Positions 16,987 through 27,008 of a DNA stretch of 64,000 bases are shown piece after piece. The position numbers and the translations under genes are program-made. The stretch is taken from contig NZ_CADESW010000004.1 in the NCBI RefSeq assembly GCF_902830275.1, positions 248,001 through 312,000 of the forward strand. The letters run 5' to 3'. How positions within the stretch are numbered: the stretch's first letter is position 1; each line of letters begins with the position of its first letter. This stretch comes from Burkholderia stagnalis. GTDB taxonomy: Bacteria; Pseudomonadota; Gammaproteobacteria; Burkholderiales; Burkholderiaceae. The notes beneath the pieces were generated by a model. That model saw nothing but the letters and a program-made list of their open reading frames with translations. It had not been told where the DNA came from and did no database searches.

Positions 16987-18225
16987 TCACGCCTGCGGCA
17001 CACCCCGCCGCCACGTCCCGACGAACACGCCGGCCAGCACAACCCCGATCGCCGCGAACGGCGCGGCCGGATGCAGTTCGTAAAGCGCGCTGCCGGCAAG
17101 CGGCGCGATCACCATGCTGAGCCCCTGCGCGACCGACATCGCACCCGCGCACGCCCCCTGCTCGTGCGCCTCGACCCGCATGCTCGCCAGCGCCGCGACC
17201 GCCGGGAATGCCGCGCCCATTCCGCACGCCGCCACCAGGTAGCTCGCGCACATCCACAACGGCTGCGCGGGCCCGACCGCCAGCGTCGACACGAAGCCGA
17301 CACCGCCGACGAGCGCGCCCCAGCGCAGCCACTGCTGCGGCGCGACCCGGCGCAACCGCCCGACGAGCGATTGCATCGCGATCAGCCCGATGCCGGCGCT
17401 GCCGAGCGTATAGCCGACCACCGCCGACGCGTCGCTCACGCCAACCTGCAACCGGTCGATCACGTAAAAGCCGAGCGCGCTGTTCGCGATCATCACGACG
17501 CTGTACAGCGCAAAAGCGCTGCACCACGGCAGGCGCAGGCGCGGGTCGGTCGGCTTCAACCGCGGCGGCGCCTGCCGCGCGACGCGCGGTCCGTCGTCAC
17601 GCAAGCGGCGCAACCCCGGCAGGCCCGCGAGCGGCAGCAGCGCGAACACCGCGAGCGCGAGCGTCATGTCGTAACCCGCGAGCCAGCCCGCGAGCGGCGG
17701 CGCGATCACCATCCCGACCGCGCCCGCCGCGCCGAAGCGCGCCAGCGCCGCCGCGCGTCCGTCGACGGCCGTCCGGTCCGCGATCCACGCGGTTGCCGCG
17801 ACCGGCAAGCCCGCGTAGCAGCCGCCCATCGCCGCGCGCGTCGCGAGCAGCGCGGCGAAACTCGCCCACACCGGCGGCATGGCGCTCACGTCGCCGAGCA
17901 GCGCCCAGCCGACATAGCCGGCCAGCAGCAGAAAGCTGGCGACGAAGCCGACGATCGACGCGCGCATCGTCGGCAGCCGGCCGCGCATGTCGGCCGCGCG
18001 GCCCCAACGCGGCGCGGCGACGATCCACACGAGCCCGACGCTCGCGATGACGGCGCCGATATGCAGGGGTTCGAGATTCATCCGGCGCGCCAGCGGGCCG
18101 GCGATCGCGACGAATGCATAGGTGCCGGCCACCATCGCGAGATTCGCGAGCAGCAGCGGCAGATGGCGTGTGCCGGCAGCGGCCGGCGTTTGCAGGGGTT
18201 CGGCGGAAGTCGTCGACATGTCCAT
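16987..18225 (-). CDS. MFS exporter, probable siderophore efflux (EntS-like role)
   Basis: A 412-residue, 12-helix major facilitator protein with an MFS signature between helices 2 and 3 (PRWGRAADMRGRLPTMR). The central loop is short (about 205-225). It is the last gene of the long siderophore biosynthesis operon, 27 bp after the DAHP synthase gene. The simplest role is export of the finished catecholate, as EntS does for enterobactin. Substrate is inferred from context only. ATG codons at 18225 and 18219 are both possible starts. Confidence 0.82.
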   Translation of the reverse strand: MDMSTTSAEPLQTPAAAGTRHLPLLLANLAMVAGTYAFVAIAGPLARRMNLEPLHIGAVIASVGLVWIVAAPRWGRAADMRGRLPTMRASIVGFVASFLLLAGYVGWALLGDVSAMPPVWASFAALLATRAAMGGCYAGLPVAATAWIADRTAVDGRAAALARFGAAGAVGMVIAPPLAGWLAGYDMTLALAVFALLPLAGLPGLRRLRDDGPRVARQAPPRLKPTDPRLRLPWCSAFALYSVVMIANSALGFYVIDRLQVGVSDASAVVGYTLGSAGIGLIAMQSLVGRLRRVAPQQWLRWGALVGGVGFVSTLAVGPAQPLWMCASYLVAACGMGAAFPAVAALASMRVEAHEQGACAGAMSVAQGLSMVIAPLAGSALYELHPAAPFAAIGVVLAGVFVGTWRRGVPQA

Positions 18226-18252
18226 CCCGTGATTGATTGAAGAAGGCGCGCG

Positions 18253-19359
18253 TCAGCCGACGCGGCCACTGTCGCGCGCGAGCCATCGACTGCGCGCCCG
18301 CAGCAGCGCGTCCTCGGTCGCGTCCCAGCCCAGGCACGGATCCGTGATCGAGCAGCCGTAGCGCAGCGGGCCGCCGAGCGGCTGCGCGCCCGCCTCGAGA
18401 AAGCTCTCGAGCATCACGCCGCGAATCGCGTCGCTGCCTGCGCACATCTGCCCGACGACGTCGTCCAGCACCGCAAGCTGACGCTCCGCCTGCTTGCCGC
18501 AGTTCGCGTGCGAGCAGTCGACCAGCAGGTTCGGCGGCAGGCGCTGCGCGCGCAGCGTGTCGACGGCGGCCGCGACCGACTCCGCGTCGTAGTTCGGCCC
18601 GTGCCGGCCGCCGCGCAGCACCAGGTGCGCATGCGGGTTGCCGTCGCTGTGCAGCAGCGCGGGGCCGCCGGCGCCGTCGATGCCGATGAAGGTGTGCGGC
18701 CGCATGCTGGCCAGCATCGCGTGCGCGGCGATATCGACCTGGCCGTCGGTGCCGTTCTTGAAGCCGACCGGCATCGCAAGCCCCGATGCCAGCTCGCGGT
18801 GCACCTGCGACTCGGTCGTCCGTGCGCCGATCGCCGCCCAGCTCACGAGGTCGCACAGGTAATGCGGGGTGACGACGTCGAGCGCCTCGATCGCGGCCGG
18901 CAGCCCGAGCGCATTGATGTCGGCCAGCAGCCGGCGCGCGGCGTGCAGCCCGTCCACCACGCGATGACTGCCGTCGAGCCCCGGATCGTTGATCAGCCCT
19001 TTCCAGCCGACCGTCGTCCGCGGCTTCTCGAAATAGACGCGCATCACCACGCAGAATGCGTCGCGCACCGTGTGCGCCAGCCGCGCGAGCCGGCGCGCGT
19101 AGTCGAGCGCGGCCTGCGGATCGTGGATCGAACACGGGCCGACGACCACGATGCGGCGCGCGTCACGACGCTCGAGGATCGCGCGCAGCGCGCGCCGGCC
19201 GGCCTCCACGGTCGCGCGCGCGGCGACGGAAGCCGGCACGTCGCGGCGCAGCGCATCCGGCGCCGGCAGCCGCATGCCGACGCGCCACCGTTCGTCGCGG
19301 GGCGGCTCGGCGAACGTGCCGGCCGCCCCCTGCCCGACGCAGGCGGAAATCTGTTTCAT
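18253..19359 (-). CDS. 3-deoxy-7-phosphoheptulonate (DAHP) synthase, class I
   Basis: A 368-residue AroF/G/H-type enzyme joining phosphoenolpyruvate and erythrose 4-phosphate, the first step to chorismate. Family motifs are VVVGPCSIHDP, MRVYFEKPRTTVGWKG, AIGARTTESQVHRE, GFKNGTDG and DCSHANCGK (metal and substrate residues). Sitting between the EntA gene and the exporter, it probably supplies extra chorismate for 2,3-dihydroxybenzoate under iron starvation, as dedicated DAHP synthases do in some catecholate and phenazine clusters. Whether it escapes aromatic amino-acid feedback cannot be read from the sequence by eye. Confidence 0.93.
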   Translation of the reverse strand: MKQISACVGQGAAGTFAEPPRDERWRVGMRLPAPDALRRDVPASVAARATVEAGRRALRAILERRDARRIVVVGPCSIHDPQAALDYARRLARLAHTVRDAFCVVMRVYFEKPRTTVGWKGLINDPGLDGSHRVVDGLHAARRLLADINALGLPAAIEALDVVTPHYLCDLVSWAAIGARTTESQVHRELASGLAMPVGFKNGTDGQVDIAAHAMLASMRPHTFIGIDGAGGPALLHSDGNPHAHLVLRGGRHGPNYDAESVAAAVDTLRAQRLPPNLLVDCSHANCGKQAERQLAVLDDVVGQMCAGSDAIRGVMLESFLEAGAQPLGGPLRYGCSITDPCLGWDATEDALLRARSRWLARDSGRVG

Positions 19360-19392
19360 CGTTGATGCTCCGAAATGGAAAATGCCGGCCCG

Positions 19393-20187
19393 TCAGGCGC
19401 CGAGCGTCGCGCCGCCGTCGACGCACAGGCTGTGCAGCGTGACGTGACGCGACGCGTCGGACAGCAGGAACAGCACCGTTTCGGCGACGTCGTCCGGCGC
19501 GGCGATGCGGCCGAGCGGAATGCCGGTGCGGTACGTGTCGAGCGACCCGCCGATCACCGCCGCCGGGCCCTCGGGCCCGGTCCACAGCTGACGCTGCATC
19601 GGCGTATCCGTCGAACCGGGCGCGACGATGTTGCAGCGAATCCCGTGCGGGGCGAGTTCGAGCCCGAGACAGCGGGTGAACTGGTGCGCGGCCGCCTTCG
19701 ACGCCGCATACGCGGCCATCTGCATGCGCGGCACGAGCGCCGCGTTCGAGCCGACCGTGACGATGCTGCCGGCGCGGCGCGCGACCATCCGCTGCGCGAC
19801 CGCACGCGACAGATGGAACACCCCATGCGTATTCACCGCGAAACAGTGCGCCCAGTCCGCGTCGCTCAGCGACGTTGCGGCGGCAAGCCGCAGCACGCCC
19901 GCGACGTTCGCGAGCATGCCGATCGGACCGAGTGCCGCCTCGACGCGCGCGACCGCGTCGTTCACGGCGGCCGCGTCCGCGACGTCGACCGTGAACGGAT
20001 GGATTCGCGCGCCGAACGCCGCGCTGTCGGCCGCGTTGCGCGAAAGCGCGGCGCCGTCGATGTCGAACGCGGCGACCTCGATCCCGCGCGCGGCCAGCAC
20101 GCGCACGACGGCCGCGCCGATACCCTGGGCCGCGCCGCTCACGACGGCGACCGTGCCCGGAAATGTCATCCCAACCTGTGCATTCAT
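19393..20187 (-). CDS. entA: 2,3-dihydro-2,3-dihydroxybenzoate dehydrogenase (EntA-like)
   Basis: A 264-residue short-chain dehydrogenase that oxidises 2,3-dihydro-DHB to 2,3-dihydroxybenzoate with NAD+. It has the cofactor motif [25 protein letters not shown], catalytic Ser in [18 protein letters not shown] (Tyr-xxx-Lys) and [11 protein letters not shown], all close to EntA/DhbA. The start at 20187 overlaps the NRPS stop by ATGA, so the two are translationally coupled. Function follows from the DHB neighbours. Confidence 0.92.
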   Translation of the reverse strand: MNAQVGMTFPGTVAVVSGAAQGIGAAVVRVLAARGIEVAAFDIDGAALSRNAADSAAFGARIHPFTVDVADAAAVNDAVARVEAALGPIGMLANVAGVLRLAAATSLSDADWAHCFAVNTHGVFHLSRAVAQRMVARRAGSIVTVGSNAALVPRMQMAAYAASKAAAHQFTRCLGLELAPHGIRCNIVAPGSTDTPMQRQLWTGPEGPAAVIGGSLDTYRTGIPLGRIAAPDDVAETVLFLLSDASRHVTLHSLCVDGGATLGA

Positions 20188-23100
20188 CGATTCGAATTCC
20201 CTGAAATTGAGCCGCCGGAAACCTCGGCGGCAAGCCGTTCCGCGATGGCCGCGCCGATCGCCGCCATCGGCGCGGGATCGGACATCCCGTCGTGCGAGCA
20301 ATCGAGCGCGCGGCACGTCAGCGCGTCCGGCGCCAGATGCGCGCGCCAGCTGTCGGGCTGCGGCAGGCCGGGCCGCTTGCGCGCGGCGTCGAACAGCAGC
20401 AGCGCGCCGTCGTAGCGCGGCGTGTGCGCCGCGCGGAACAGGCGCATCTGCCGCAGCGTCGCGTCGGCGAACGCGTCGAGCCCCGCCGCGCCGAGCGCCG
20501 CGAACGGGCTGTTCGCGCGCAGCAGCCGCTGCCGCAACGCCTCGTCCGACAGCTCGCCGGTGTCGAAATCGCCGTTCACCGTGAGCAGGATGCGCAGCGC
20601 ATCGGCCAGCGCCGGCTGCGCTTGCGCCGACCATGCGGATGCCGGATAGCTGTCCATCAGCGCGAGCAGGCCGACCGCCTGCCCGTCGCGCGCGAGCGCG
20701 GCGGCCACCGCGTGCGCGAGCGCGCCGCCGAGCGACCAGCCGAGCAGGTGATACGGGCCGTCCGGCTGCAGCGCGCGCACGCGTCGCACGTAGGTATCGA
20801 CGAGCGCGTCGAAATCGGCCGCGTGGCGGGTGTCGTCGATCGATAGCTGGAGGCCGTCCACCGCGACGTCCGGCAGATGGGCGGCAAGCCGCAGATAACT
20901 CCACGCAAGGCCGTCGGCCGGATGGATGCAGATCAGCCGCGGCGCGCCGTCGCGCCCGGCCTGGATCGCGAGATGCGGCGCGAACGCGTCGTGCCCGGTG
21001 CGCGGCCCATACGCGAGCGGCGTTCGCAAAGCGGCGGCCAGCGCGTCGACGGTCGCATGCCGGAACAGCATCGACACGGGCACGTCGCGCCCCAGCTCGG
21101 TCGCGAGCCGCGCGCTCGCCTGGATCGCCTGCAGCGACTTCCCGCCGACGTCGAAGAAGTTGGACGCCGGCGTGAGCGCGACCTCGCCCAGCACGTCACG
21201 CCAGATGCGCATCACCTGCTGCTCGAGCGCGCCGGCCTGCGATGCGTCGTCCGGCACCGCGCGCCGCTGTGCGGCGAGCCGCACCAGCGCATTGCGGTCG
21301 GTCTTGCCGTTCGCGTTGCGCGGCAGGCGGTCGAGCACGTGCCATGCATCGGGAATCGCGGCGGGCGGCAACGCGTCGGCAAGCCACGCGCGCAGCGCGG
21401 CGACGTCGTCGACCCCGACGACGAACGCCGCGAGCGTCGCCGCGCCCGCCTCGCTGCGCAATGCGACGACAGCTGCCTCGCGCACGGCCGGGAATCGCAA
21501 CAGCCCATCCTCGATCTCGCGCGGATCGATGCGCACGCCGCTGATCTTCACCTGATGGTCGATCCGGCCGTCGAAACAAAGCCGGCCGTCGCGCAGCGTG
21601 GCGAGATCGCCGGTGCGATAGGCGCGCAGGCCGGTGCCGGGCAGCGTCACGAAGCGTTCGGACGTGAGCGCCGGATTACCCGGATAGCCGAGCGCGAGCG
21701 CGTCGCCGCCCAGCACCAGTTCGCCGGTGCGCCCTGCCGCGACCGGATACAGGCGCGCATCGACGATCCGTGCGTCGATGCCCGCGCGCGGCGTGCCGAT
21801 CGGCACCGGCTCGCCGTCCTGCCAGGCCGCGTCGGGCCCGCCGACGCATGCGGCCGTCGCGATGATCGTCGCTTCGGTCGGTCCGTAGGTGTTCAGCAGC
21901 GTCTGGTGCGGCAAGCGTGCGCGCCAGCGCCGGATCGGCTCGGGCAGCGCCGCCTCGCCACCGATGATGGTCAGGCGTACGTCGCGCAACTGCCGCGCAT
22001 GGCGGCCGTCGAGCGCATGCGCGAGCACGTGCCAGTACGCGGTCGGCAGATCGAGCACGGTGATGCCGCGCCGCTCGACCTCGGCCGTGAACGTGTCGAC
22101 CGAGTCGAGCATCGCGTCGTCGCGCAGCACGAGCGTCGCGCCGTGGCACAGCGTGACGAAGATCTCCTCGAGGCTCGCGTCGAAATGCAGCGGCGCGAAC
22201 TGCAGCACGCGGTCGTTCGGCCCGACGCGATAAAGGTCGCGCGTGCTCGCGACGAAATGCGCGAGCGCGCCGCGCCCGACCAGCACGCCGTTCGGCGTGC
22301 CGGTCGAGCCCGATGTGTAGAGCAGGTATGCGGGATGGTCGGCCGGCGGCGCCTCGTGCGGCATGCCTGCCGCCGGCGCACGATGTGCGTCGAGATCCAG
22401 CGTCGGCAAATCGCCCGCGCACGCGCGATGCGCGCCCCGCGTGATCACGAGCACGGGCGCCGCGTCGGCGAGCATCGCCGCGGTTCGCTGCGGCGGGCCG
22501 TCCGGGTCGAGCGGCACGAGCACCGCGCCGACGCGCAGCACCGCGAGCATCGCCGCGATCACGTCCGGCGCGCGCGGCGCGGCGATCGCCACGCGGCTGC
22601 CGCGTGTCGCGCCGCGCTGCACGAGCGCCGCCGCAAGCGCGTCGACGTCGTCGAGCAGCGACCGGTAGTCGATGCGCCGCTCGCCTGCCTCGATCGCCGT
22701 GTGCGTCGGCGCGTGCCGCGCGATGTGTGCGATACGCGCGAGCACATCGGGATGCGGCCCGGCCAGCGGCGCGCCGCGCAGGACCGACGGCGGCGGCAGA
22801 TCGCCGAGCAGCGGCGCGACGGGCGCCTGCGGCGCATGCGCGGCGAATGCGTCGAGCCAGCCCGCGAGCGAACACGCATGAGCGGCCAGCGTCGCCGCGT
22901 CGTATGCGTTCGGATTGGCTTCCAGCGTCACCTGCCACGTGCCGGCGCGCACCGCGACCGTCACGTTCAGGTCCTTCACCGGGCCGCCGCTGATCGCGCG
23001 CGTGTCGCTCGCGAGCCCGCGGAACGCGACCTGGCGCTCGAACGGCATCACGTTGACCGCCTGGTTGAACAGGAACGCGTTGCGCTCCAGCAACCCGAGG

Positions 23101-24095
23101 TCGCCGCGAATCCAGCCGTACCGGTAGTACAGGTGCGGCCGGATCGCGCGCAGCCGGCCGGCGGTGTCGGCCGCGAGCGCGCGCGGCGAGCAATCCGGAT
23201 CGACGTGCACGCGCAGCGGCACGATGTTCATCGCCATGCACGGCACGCCGAGCGCCGGCGTGCCGAGACGGTTCATCACCGGCAGGCCGAGCGTCAGGTC
23301 GCGCTGGCCGCCCTCCTTCGCGAGCCAGATGCCGATCGCGCACAGCAGCCACGCGTTCCAGTCGACGTCGAGCCGATCCGCGGCCGCGCGCAGCGCCTGC
23401 ACGCGATCGGCGTCGAGCGTCAGCGTCTCGCGCAGTGCGTTCGCGCCGATCTCCTGCTTCGGCGCCAGCACGAGCGGCGCCGGCACGTCGTGCAGATGCG
23501 CGCGCCAGAACGCGCGATCGGCGTCGAAGCCGCCGGTTGCGCGGTAATGCGCCTCCGCGCCGACGACGCGATCGACGCGCCAGTCCGGCAGCGCGGGCGG
23601 CGCCGCGCCCGCGACGCGCGCGCTGTAGCGGGCGGCCACCGCCTGCTGGAGCAGGCTGTAGCCGAAGCCGTCGAGCGCGATGTGATGCACCTGCAGATAC
23701 CACCAGTGCCGCGTCGGCGACAGCCGCAGCAGCGCGGTGCGGTACAGCGGATCGGCCGTGACGTCGCAGCAGGTCGACAGCGACTCGGCCATCCAGTTGC
23801 GCGCCGCCTGTTCGGGATCGGCCTGCGTGGAGAAATCGACGAGCGGCAGCTGCGTGCAGGGCGGCCGGCGATGCTGCCAAAGCGCATCGTCCTGCCAGGC
23901 GAAGCGCATGTGCAGCGTATCGGCATGGTCGAGCACGGCCTCGACGCTGTCGGCCAGCGCGGCGACGTCGAGCGCGCCGTCGAGCGCGATCGTCTCGGCG
24001 GTCAGGTAGCCCGGGTCGTCCGGGTCGACCTGCTGCGCGACCCAGATTCCGTATTGCGCGGACGTCGCGCGCATCGGTCGGTCTTCGAGTTGCAT
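20184..24095 (-). CDS. Single-module NRPS, C-A-T-TE (EntF-like), predicted lysine-activating
   Basis: About 1303 residues with EntF layout. The condensation domain has HHIALDG (about residue 135). The adenylation domain has [34 protein letters not shown] and NGKTDR. A thiolation domain has FFDVGGKSL (about 983), and a type I thioesterase has GWSLGG (about 1117) and a late SHDG His. Hand alignment to GrsA PheA gives specificity residues D-A-E-D-I-G-T-I-I-K. That differs from the serine code of EntF and resembles lysine codes. A single module would have to acylate both amines with DHB. ATG 24095 is preferred; a TTG at 24110 is possible, and neither has a strong ribosome-binding site. No MbtH gene is nearby. 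Confidence 0.93.
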   Translation of the reverse strand: MQLEDRPMRATSAQYGIWVAQQVDPDDPGYLTAETIALDGALDVAALADSVEAVLDHADTLHMRFAWQDDALWQHRRPPCTQLPLVDFSTQADPEQAARNWMAESLSTCCDVTADPLYRTALLRLSPTRHWWYLQVHHIALDGFGYSLLQQAVAARYSARVAGAAPPALPDWRVDRVVGAEAHYRATGGFDADRAFWRAHLHDVPAPLVLAPKQEIGANALRETLTLDADRVQALRAAADRLDVDWNAWLLCAIGIWLAKEGGQRDLTLGLPVMNRLGTPALGVPCMAMNIVPLRVHVDPDCSPRALAADTAGRLRAIRPHLYYRYGWIRGDLGLLERNAFLFNQAVNVMPFERQVAFRGLASDTRAISGGPVKDLNVTVAVRAGTWQVTLEANPNAYDAATLAAHACSLAGWLDAFAAHAPQAPVAPLLGDLPPPSVLRGAPLAGPHPDVLARIAHIARHAPTHTAIEAGERRIDYRSLLDDVDALAAALVQRGATRGSRVAIAAPRAPDVIAAMLAVLRVGAVLVPLDPDGPPQRTAAMLADAAPVLVITRGAHRACAGDLPTLDLDAHRAPAAGMPHEAPPADHPAYLLYTSGSTGTPNGVLVGRGALAHFVASTRDLYRVGPNDRVLQFAPLHFDASLEEIFVTLCHGATLVLRDDAMLDSVDTFTAEVERRGITVLDLPTAYWHVLAHALDGRHARQLRDVRLTIIGGEAALPEPIRRWRARLPHQTLLNTYGPTEATIIATAACVGGPDAAWQDGEPVPIGTPRAGIDARIVDARLYPVAAGRTGELVLGGDALALGYPGNPALTSERFVTLPGTGLRAYRTGDLATLRDGRLCFDGRIDHQVKISGVRIDPREIEDGLLRFPAVREAAVVALRSEAGAATLAAFVVGVDDVAALRAWLADALPPAAIPDAWHVLDRLPRNANGKTDRNALVRLAAQRRAVPDDASQAGALEQQVMRIWRDVLGEVALTPASNFFDVGGKSLQAIQASARLATELGRDVPVSMLFRHATVDALAAALRTPLAYGPRTGHDAFAPHLAIQAGRDGAPRLICIHPADGLAWSYLRLAAHLPDVAVDGLQLSIDDTRHAADFDALVDTYVRRVRALQPDGPYHLLGWSLGGALAHAVAAALARDGQAVGLLALMDSYPASAWSAQAQPALADALRILLTVNGDFDTGELSDEALRQRLLRANSPFAALGAAGLDAFADATLRQMRLFRAAHTPRYDGALLLFDAARKRPGLPQPDSWRAHLAPDALTCRALDCSHDGMSDPAPMAAIGAAIAERLAAEVSGGSISGNSNR

Positions 24096-24144
24096 GAATG
24101 GATGTGCCAAGGGAATGCGTTGATCGGGAAACGGGCGATGCGCG

Positions 24145-24465
24145 TCACGCGCGCTGCCACTCGACGACGAGCTGCCGGTTGCGCGACATCAGCGCGAGGT
24201 GCTCGTCCATCACGTACTGGATCTGCGCGAGCTTGTCCGCGGCATCGGCTTCGCAGCGCAGGCTCAGCAGGTCGTCGGTGCGCAGCATCCGGCACACGCC
24301 GTACGGAAAATCGACCGTTGCGCGATGCTCGTCGAATACGACCGGCACCTTGATCGCGTAGTGCTTGCAGAGCTTGAACAGCACGCGGTCGGCCTGCGGC
24401 AGCGTGAGCTCGGCGGTGCTGACGAACGGCGCCGGCCGCGCATCCGGCATCGTGCGCGCCGTCAT
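24145..24465 (-). CDS. DUF2218 family protein
   Basis: A 106-residue soluble protein with no signal or membrane helix. It reads as a DUF2218 member (LPQADRVLFKLCKHYAIKV, VDFPYGVCRM), a family I recall near siderophore and iron-uptake genes but without known activity. Its ATG at 24465 overlaps the isochorismatase stop by ATGA, and the NRPS starts about 50 bp later, so it is produced with the synthetase. An ORF start further upstream (24567) lies inside the isochorismatase gene and is less likely. It may bind a catechol intermediate or iron complex, but this is a guess. Confidence 0.72.
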   Translation of the reverse strand: MTARTMPDARPAPFVSTAELTLPQADRVLFKLCKHYAIKVPVVFDEHRATVDFPYGVCRMLRTDDLLSLRCEADAADKLAQIQYVMDEHLALMSRNRQLVVEWQRA

Positions 24466-25337
24466 GCCGGCACCTGCGCCGAACGCTGCAGCAGCCGGGC
24501 CCACGCGTCGAGCGTCGGCTGCTCGGCGAGCTGGACGAACGTGACGTCGTAGCCGGCGGCCCGCCACGTTTCCACCAGCGTCATCATGCGCACCGAATCG
24601 AGCCCGGCGTCGAGCAGGTTGTCGCCCGCGCGCAGGCTGGCAACCGGCACCCGCAGGCTGCGCGCGACCTGCGCGGCGATCTCCGCGAGCATCGGCTGCT
24701 CGGCGTCACCCTCCGCCCTGCCGACGAGCGCATCCGTCGTCTCGACCTTGCCGCAGCGGCCCGCCACGTAGTCGAGCGCCATCCGGTGCTCGCGTTCGGA
24801 GAAATCCGCGACCGCGTCGGCGACGAAGAACGGCCGGACGTCGCGCATGAACGCGTCGCACGCGGTCATCAGGCAGCCGATGTGCGCGTAGATCCCGCAG
24901 ATCACGAGCTGGTCGCGCCCCAGCGCGCGCAACTGGACCTCGAGGTCCGAGCGCTGGAACGCGCTGTAGCGCCACTTGTCGAGCACGGTGTCGCCCGGCG
25001 CCGGCGCGAGCGCGCCGCAGATCGCTTCGCGCGACGGCTGCGCGGTCAGCCCCGGCCCCCACATGTCGGTCAGCAATGCGCGCTGCGCGGGCGTCTGCGC
25101 GGCCGATTGCGCGGTGTAGTAGATCGGCATCCCGGCCGCGCGCGCGAAGTCGATCAGGCGCCGGACATTCGCCAGCAGCACCGGCACGGGCGCCGCGCCG
25201 CGATCGTAGAAATCGAGGAAGTAGTCCTGCATGTCGTGCACGAGCAGCGCCGCACGATGCGGCTCGAACTGCCACGTCACACGGTTCACCGGCAGCGCGG
25301 CCGGCATCGGGTAGGAAGGAATCTTCGGAATGGCCAT
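24462..25337 (-). CDS. entB: Isochorismatase with aryl carrier domain (EntB-like)
   Basis: A 291-residue bifunctional protein. The N-terminal isochorismatase domain (about 1-210) hydrolyses isochorismate to 2,3-dihydro-DHB; its triad is visible as Asp in [12 protein letters not shown], Lys in DKWRYSAF and Cys in [14 protein letters not shown]. The C-terminal aryl carrier domain (about 215-290) has the phosphopantetheine Ser in [12 protein letters not shown] and presents DHB to the NRPS. Length matches E. coli EntB (285). No phosphopantetheinyl transferase is in the cluster, so one elsewhere must activate it. Confidence 0.95.
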   Translation of the reverse strand: MAIPKIPSYPMPAALPVNRVTWQFEPHRAALLVHDMQDYFLDFYDRGAAPVPVLLANVRRLIDFARAAGMPIYYTAQSAAQTPAQRALLTDMWGPGLTAQPSREAICGALAPAPGDTVLDKWRYSAFQRSDLEVQLRALGRDQLVICGIYAHIGCLMTACDAFMRDVRPFFVADAVADFSEREHRMALDYVAGRCGKVETTDALVGRAEGDAEQPMLAEIAAQVARSLRVPVASLRAGDNLLDAGLDSVRMMTLVETWRAAGYDVTFVQLAEQPTLDAWARLLQRSAQVPA

Positions 25338-25394
25338 GATGGAGTGCTGTTGAAAATGTTCATGCGCGGGCGATGCGTGCCGCCCGCGCTGTCG

Positions 25395-27008
25395 TCAATC
25401 GGTTTCGGTCAGCTGATCCGCAATGCGCTGGCGCAACGCGCGCTTGTCGATCTTGCCGACCGGCGTCTTCGGGAATGCATCGACGAATTCGATCCGGTCC
25501 GGCACCTTGTATGCGGCGACGCCCTGCTCGCGCACGAACCGCATCAGCTCCGCCGCGCCCGGCGGCGGCGCGCCGCCTATCACGTAAGCGCAGCTGCGCT
25601 CGCCGAGATACGGATCGGGCATCGGCACGAGCGCCGCATCGACCACGCCCGGGTGCGCGAGCAGCAGGTGCTCGATCTCCTCGGCCGGAATCTTCTCGCC
25701 GCCGCGATTGATCTGGTCCTTCGCCCGCCCCTCGACGACCAGATGGCCGGCGGCCGTGCGCCGCACGCGATCGCCGGTGCGATAGAAGCCGTCCACGGTG
25801 AACGCGCGAGCGTTGTGCGCGTCGGCGTCGTAATAGCCGCGGATCGTGTACGGGCCGCGCGTCAGCAGATGGCCGACCTCGCCCGGCTCGACGGGACGAT
25901 CGTCGTCGTCGACGATGAGGATTTCGTCGTCCGGCGAGATCGGCCGCCCCTGCGTGCCGGTCACGACCTCGCGCGGATCGTCGAGCCGCGTGTAGTTGAC
26001 GAGCCCTTCGGCCATCCCGAACACCTGCTGGAGCTGTGCGCCGAACCCGTCCGCCGCGCGTTCCGCGAGCGCCGGATCGAAGCGCGCGCCGCCGACCTGC
26101 ACGAGTTCCAGGCTCGCGAGCGCCTCCCGCCGCCGGGCCGCCGCCGCGAGCCAGACCGGCACCAGCGGCGGCACGAGCGCGACGACCGTCACGCGCTCGC
26201 GCTCGATCAGCGGGAACGCGGCGTCCGGGCTCGCGCCGTCGCACAGCACGACCGTGCCGCCCGCGTGCAGCACGCCGAGCGAGCCCGGCGAGCTGAGCGC
26301 GTAGTTGTGCGCGGCCGGCAGTGCGGCGAGATAGACGCTGCGCTCGCTCAGCCCGCAGATGCGCGCGCTTTCGCGCACGCTGTACAGGTAGTCGTCGTGC
26401 GTGCGCGGGATCAGCTTCGGCGTGCCGGTGCTGCCGCCCGACAACTGCAGGAATGCGACTTCGCTCGCGGCCGGTTCGGGCGGCAATGCGATATTGGCCG
26501 CTGCGTCGGCCAGCGCAAGGTTCGCATTGCCGGGCGCGGTGAACAGCACGTGGCGCAGCGTCGGCGCGTCGGCCTTCACGTCGCGCGCGAGCGCCCGGTA
26601 ATCGAACCCGTCGTGCCGCTCGGCCGCGACGTACGCGACCGCCTGCGCGTGCCGGCAGAAGTAGCCGATCTCGCGCCGGCGATGCGCGGGCAGCGCAAAC
26701 ACGGGCAGCGCGCCCAGCCGGAACAGCGCGAAGGTGACCGCGAAGAACGCGACGCAGTTCGGCAACTGCACCACCACGCGGTCGCCCGGCGCGATGCCGC
26801 GCGCGGTCAATGCGCGGGCGACACGCGCCGCTTCGTCGGCGAGCGTGCGATACGACCAGCGGATGTCGTCCTGCACGAGCGCGATGCGCTCGCCATGCCG
26901 TTCGACGCGCTCGTCGAGCCAGTGCGCGAACGACTGCCCTCGCCAATACCCGTTGCGGCGGTACGCGTCGGCGAACGCGTCCGGCCAGGGCGTGCCGTGC
27001 GCGCGCAT
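25395..27008 (-). CDS. entE: 2,3-dihydroxybenzoate-AMP ligase (EntE-like)
   Basis: A 537-residue stand-alone adenylation enzyme that activates 2,3-dihydroxybenzoate with ATP and loads it on the aryl carrier of the EntB homologue. Motifs are [20 protein letters not shown] (P-loop), [11 protein letters not shown] (aryl-acid pocket region typical of EntE/DhbE), [31 protein letters not shown] and [10 protein letters not shown] with the catalytic Lys. Its ATG shares one base with the stop of the EntC-like gene (27008), showing tight coupling. Length equals EntE (536). Confidence 0.95.
   Translation of the reverse strand: MRAHGTPWPDAFADAYRRNGYWRGQSFAHWLDERVERHGERIALVQDDIRWSYRTLADEAARVARALTARGIAPGDRVVVQLPNCVAFFAVTFALFRLGALPVFALPAHRRREIGYFCRHAQAVAYVAAERHDGFDYRALARDVKADAPTLRHVLFTAPGNANLALADAAANIALPPEPAASEVAFLQLSGGSTGTPKLIPRTHDDYLYSVRESARICGLSERSVYLAALPAAHNYALSSPGSLGVLHAGGTVVLCDGASPDAAFPLIERERVTVVALVPPLVPVWLAAAARRREALASLELVQVGGARFDPALAERAADGFGAQLQQVFGMAEGLVNYTRLDDPREVVTGTQGRPISPDDEILIVDDDDRPVEPGEVGHLLTRGPYTIRGYYDADAHNARAFTVDGFYRTGDRVRRTAAGHLVVEGRAKDQINRGGEKIPAEEIEHLLLAHPGVVDAALVPMPDPYLGERSCAYVIGGAPPPGAAELMRFVREQGVAAYKVPDRIEFVDAFPKTPVGKIDKRALRQRIADQLTETD

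Noticed and set aside
16612-18240. 542-codon plus-strand frame beginning in the tRNA tail array
   Set aside because: It runs through the array and antisense to the MFS gene; the repeated ASCRPF-like peptides are only the translated tRNA-tail repeats.
20184-24095. Enterobactin synthetase EntF making a tri-DHB-serine lactone
   Set aside because: Domain layout fits, but the A-domain residues read D-A-E-D-I-G-T-I-I-K rather than the serine code. Kept open only because of the esterase nearby.
20877-24353. 1158-codon plus-strand frame opposite the NRPS
   Set aside because: It is a shadow of the NRPS gene: Arg-rich with no motifs, while the minus strand shows complete C, A, T and TE domains.
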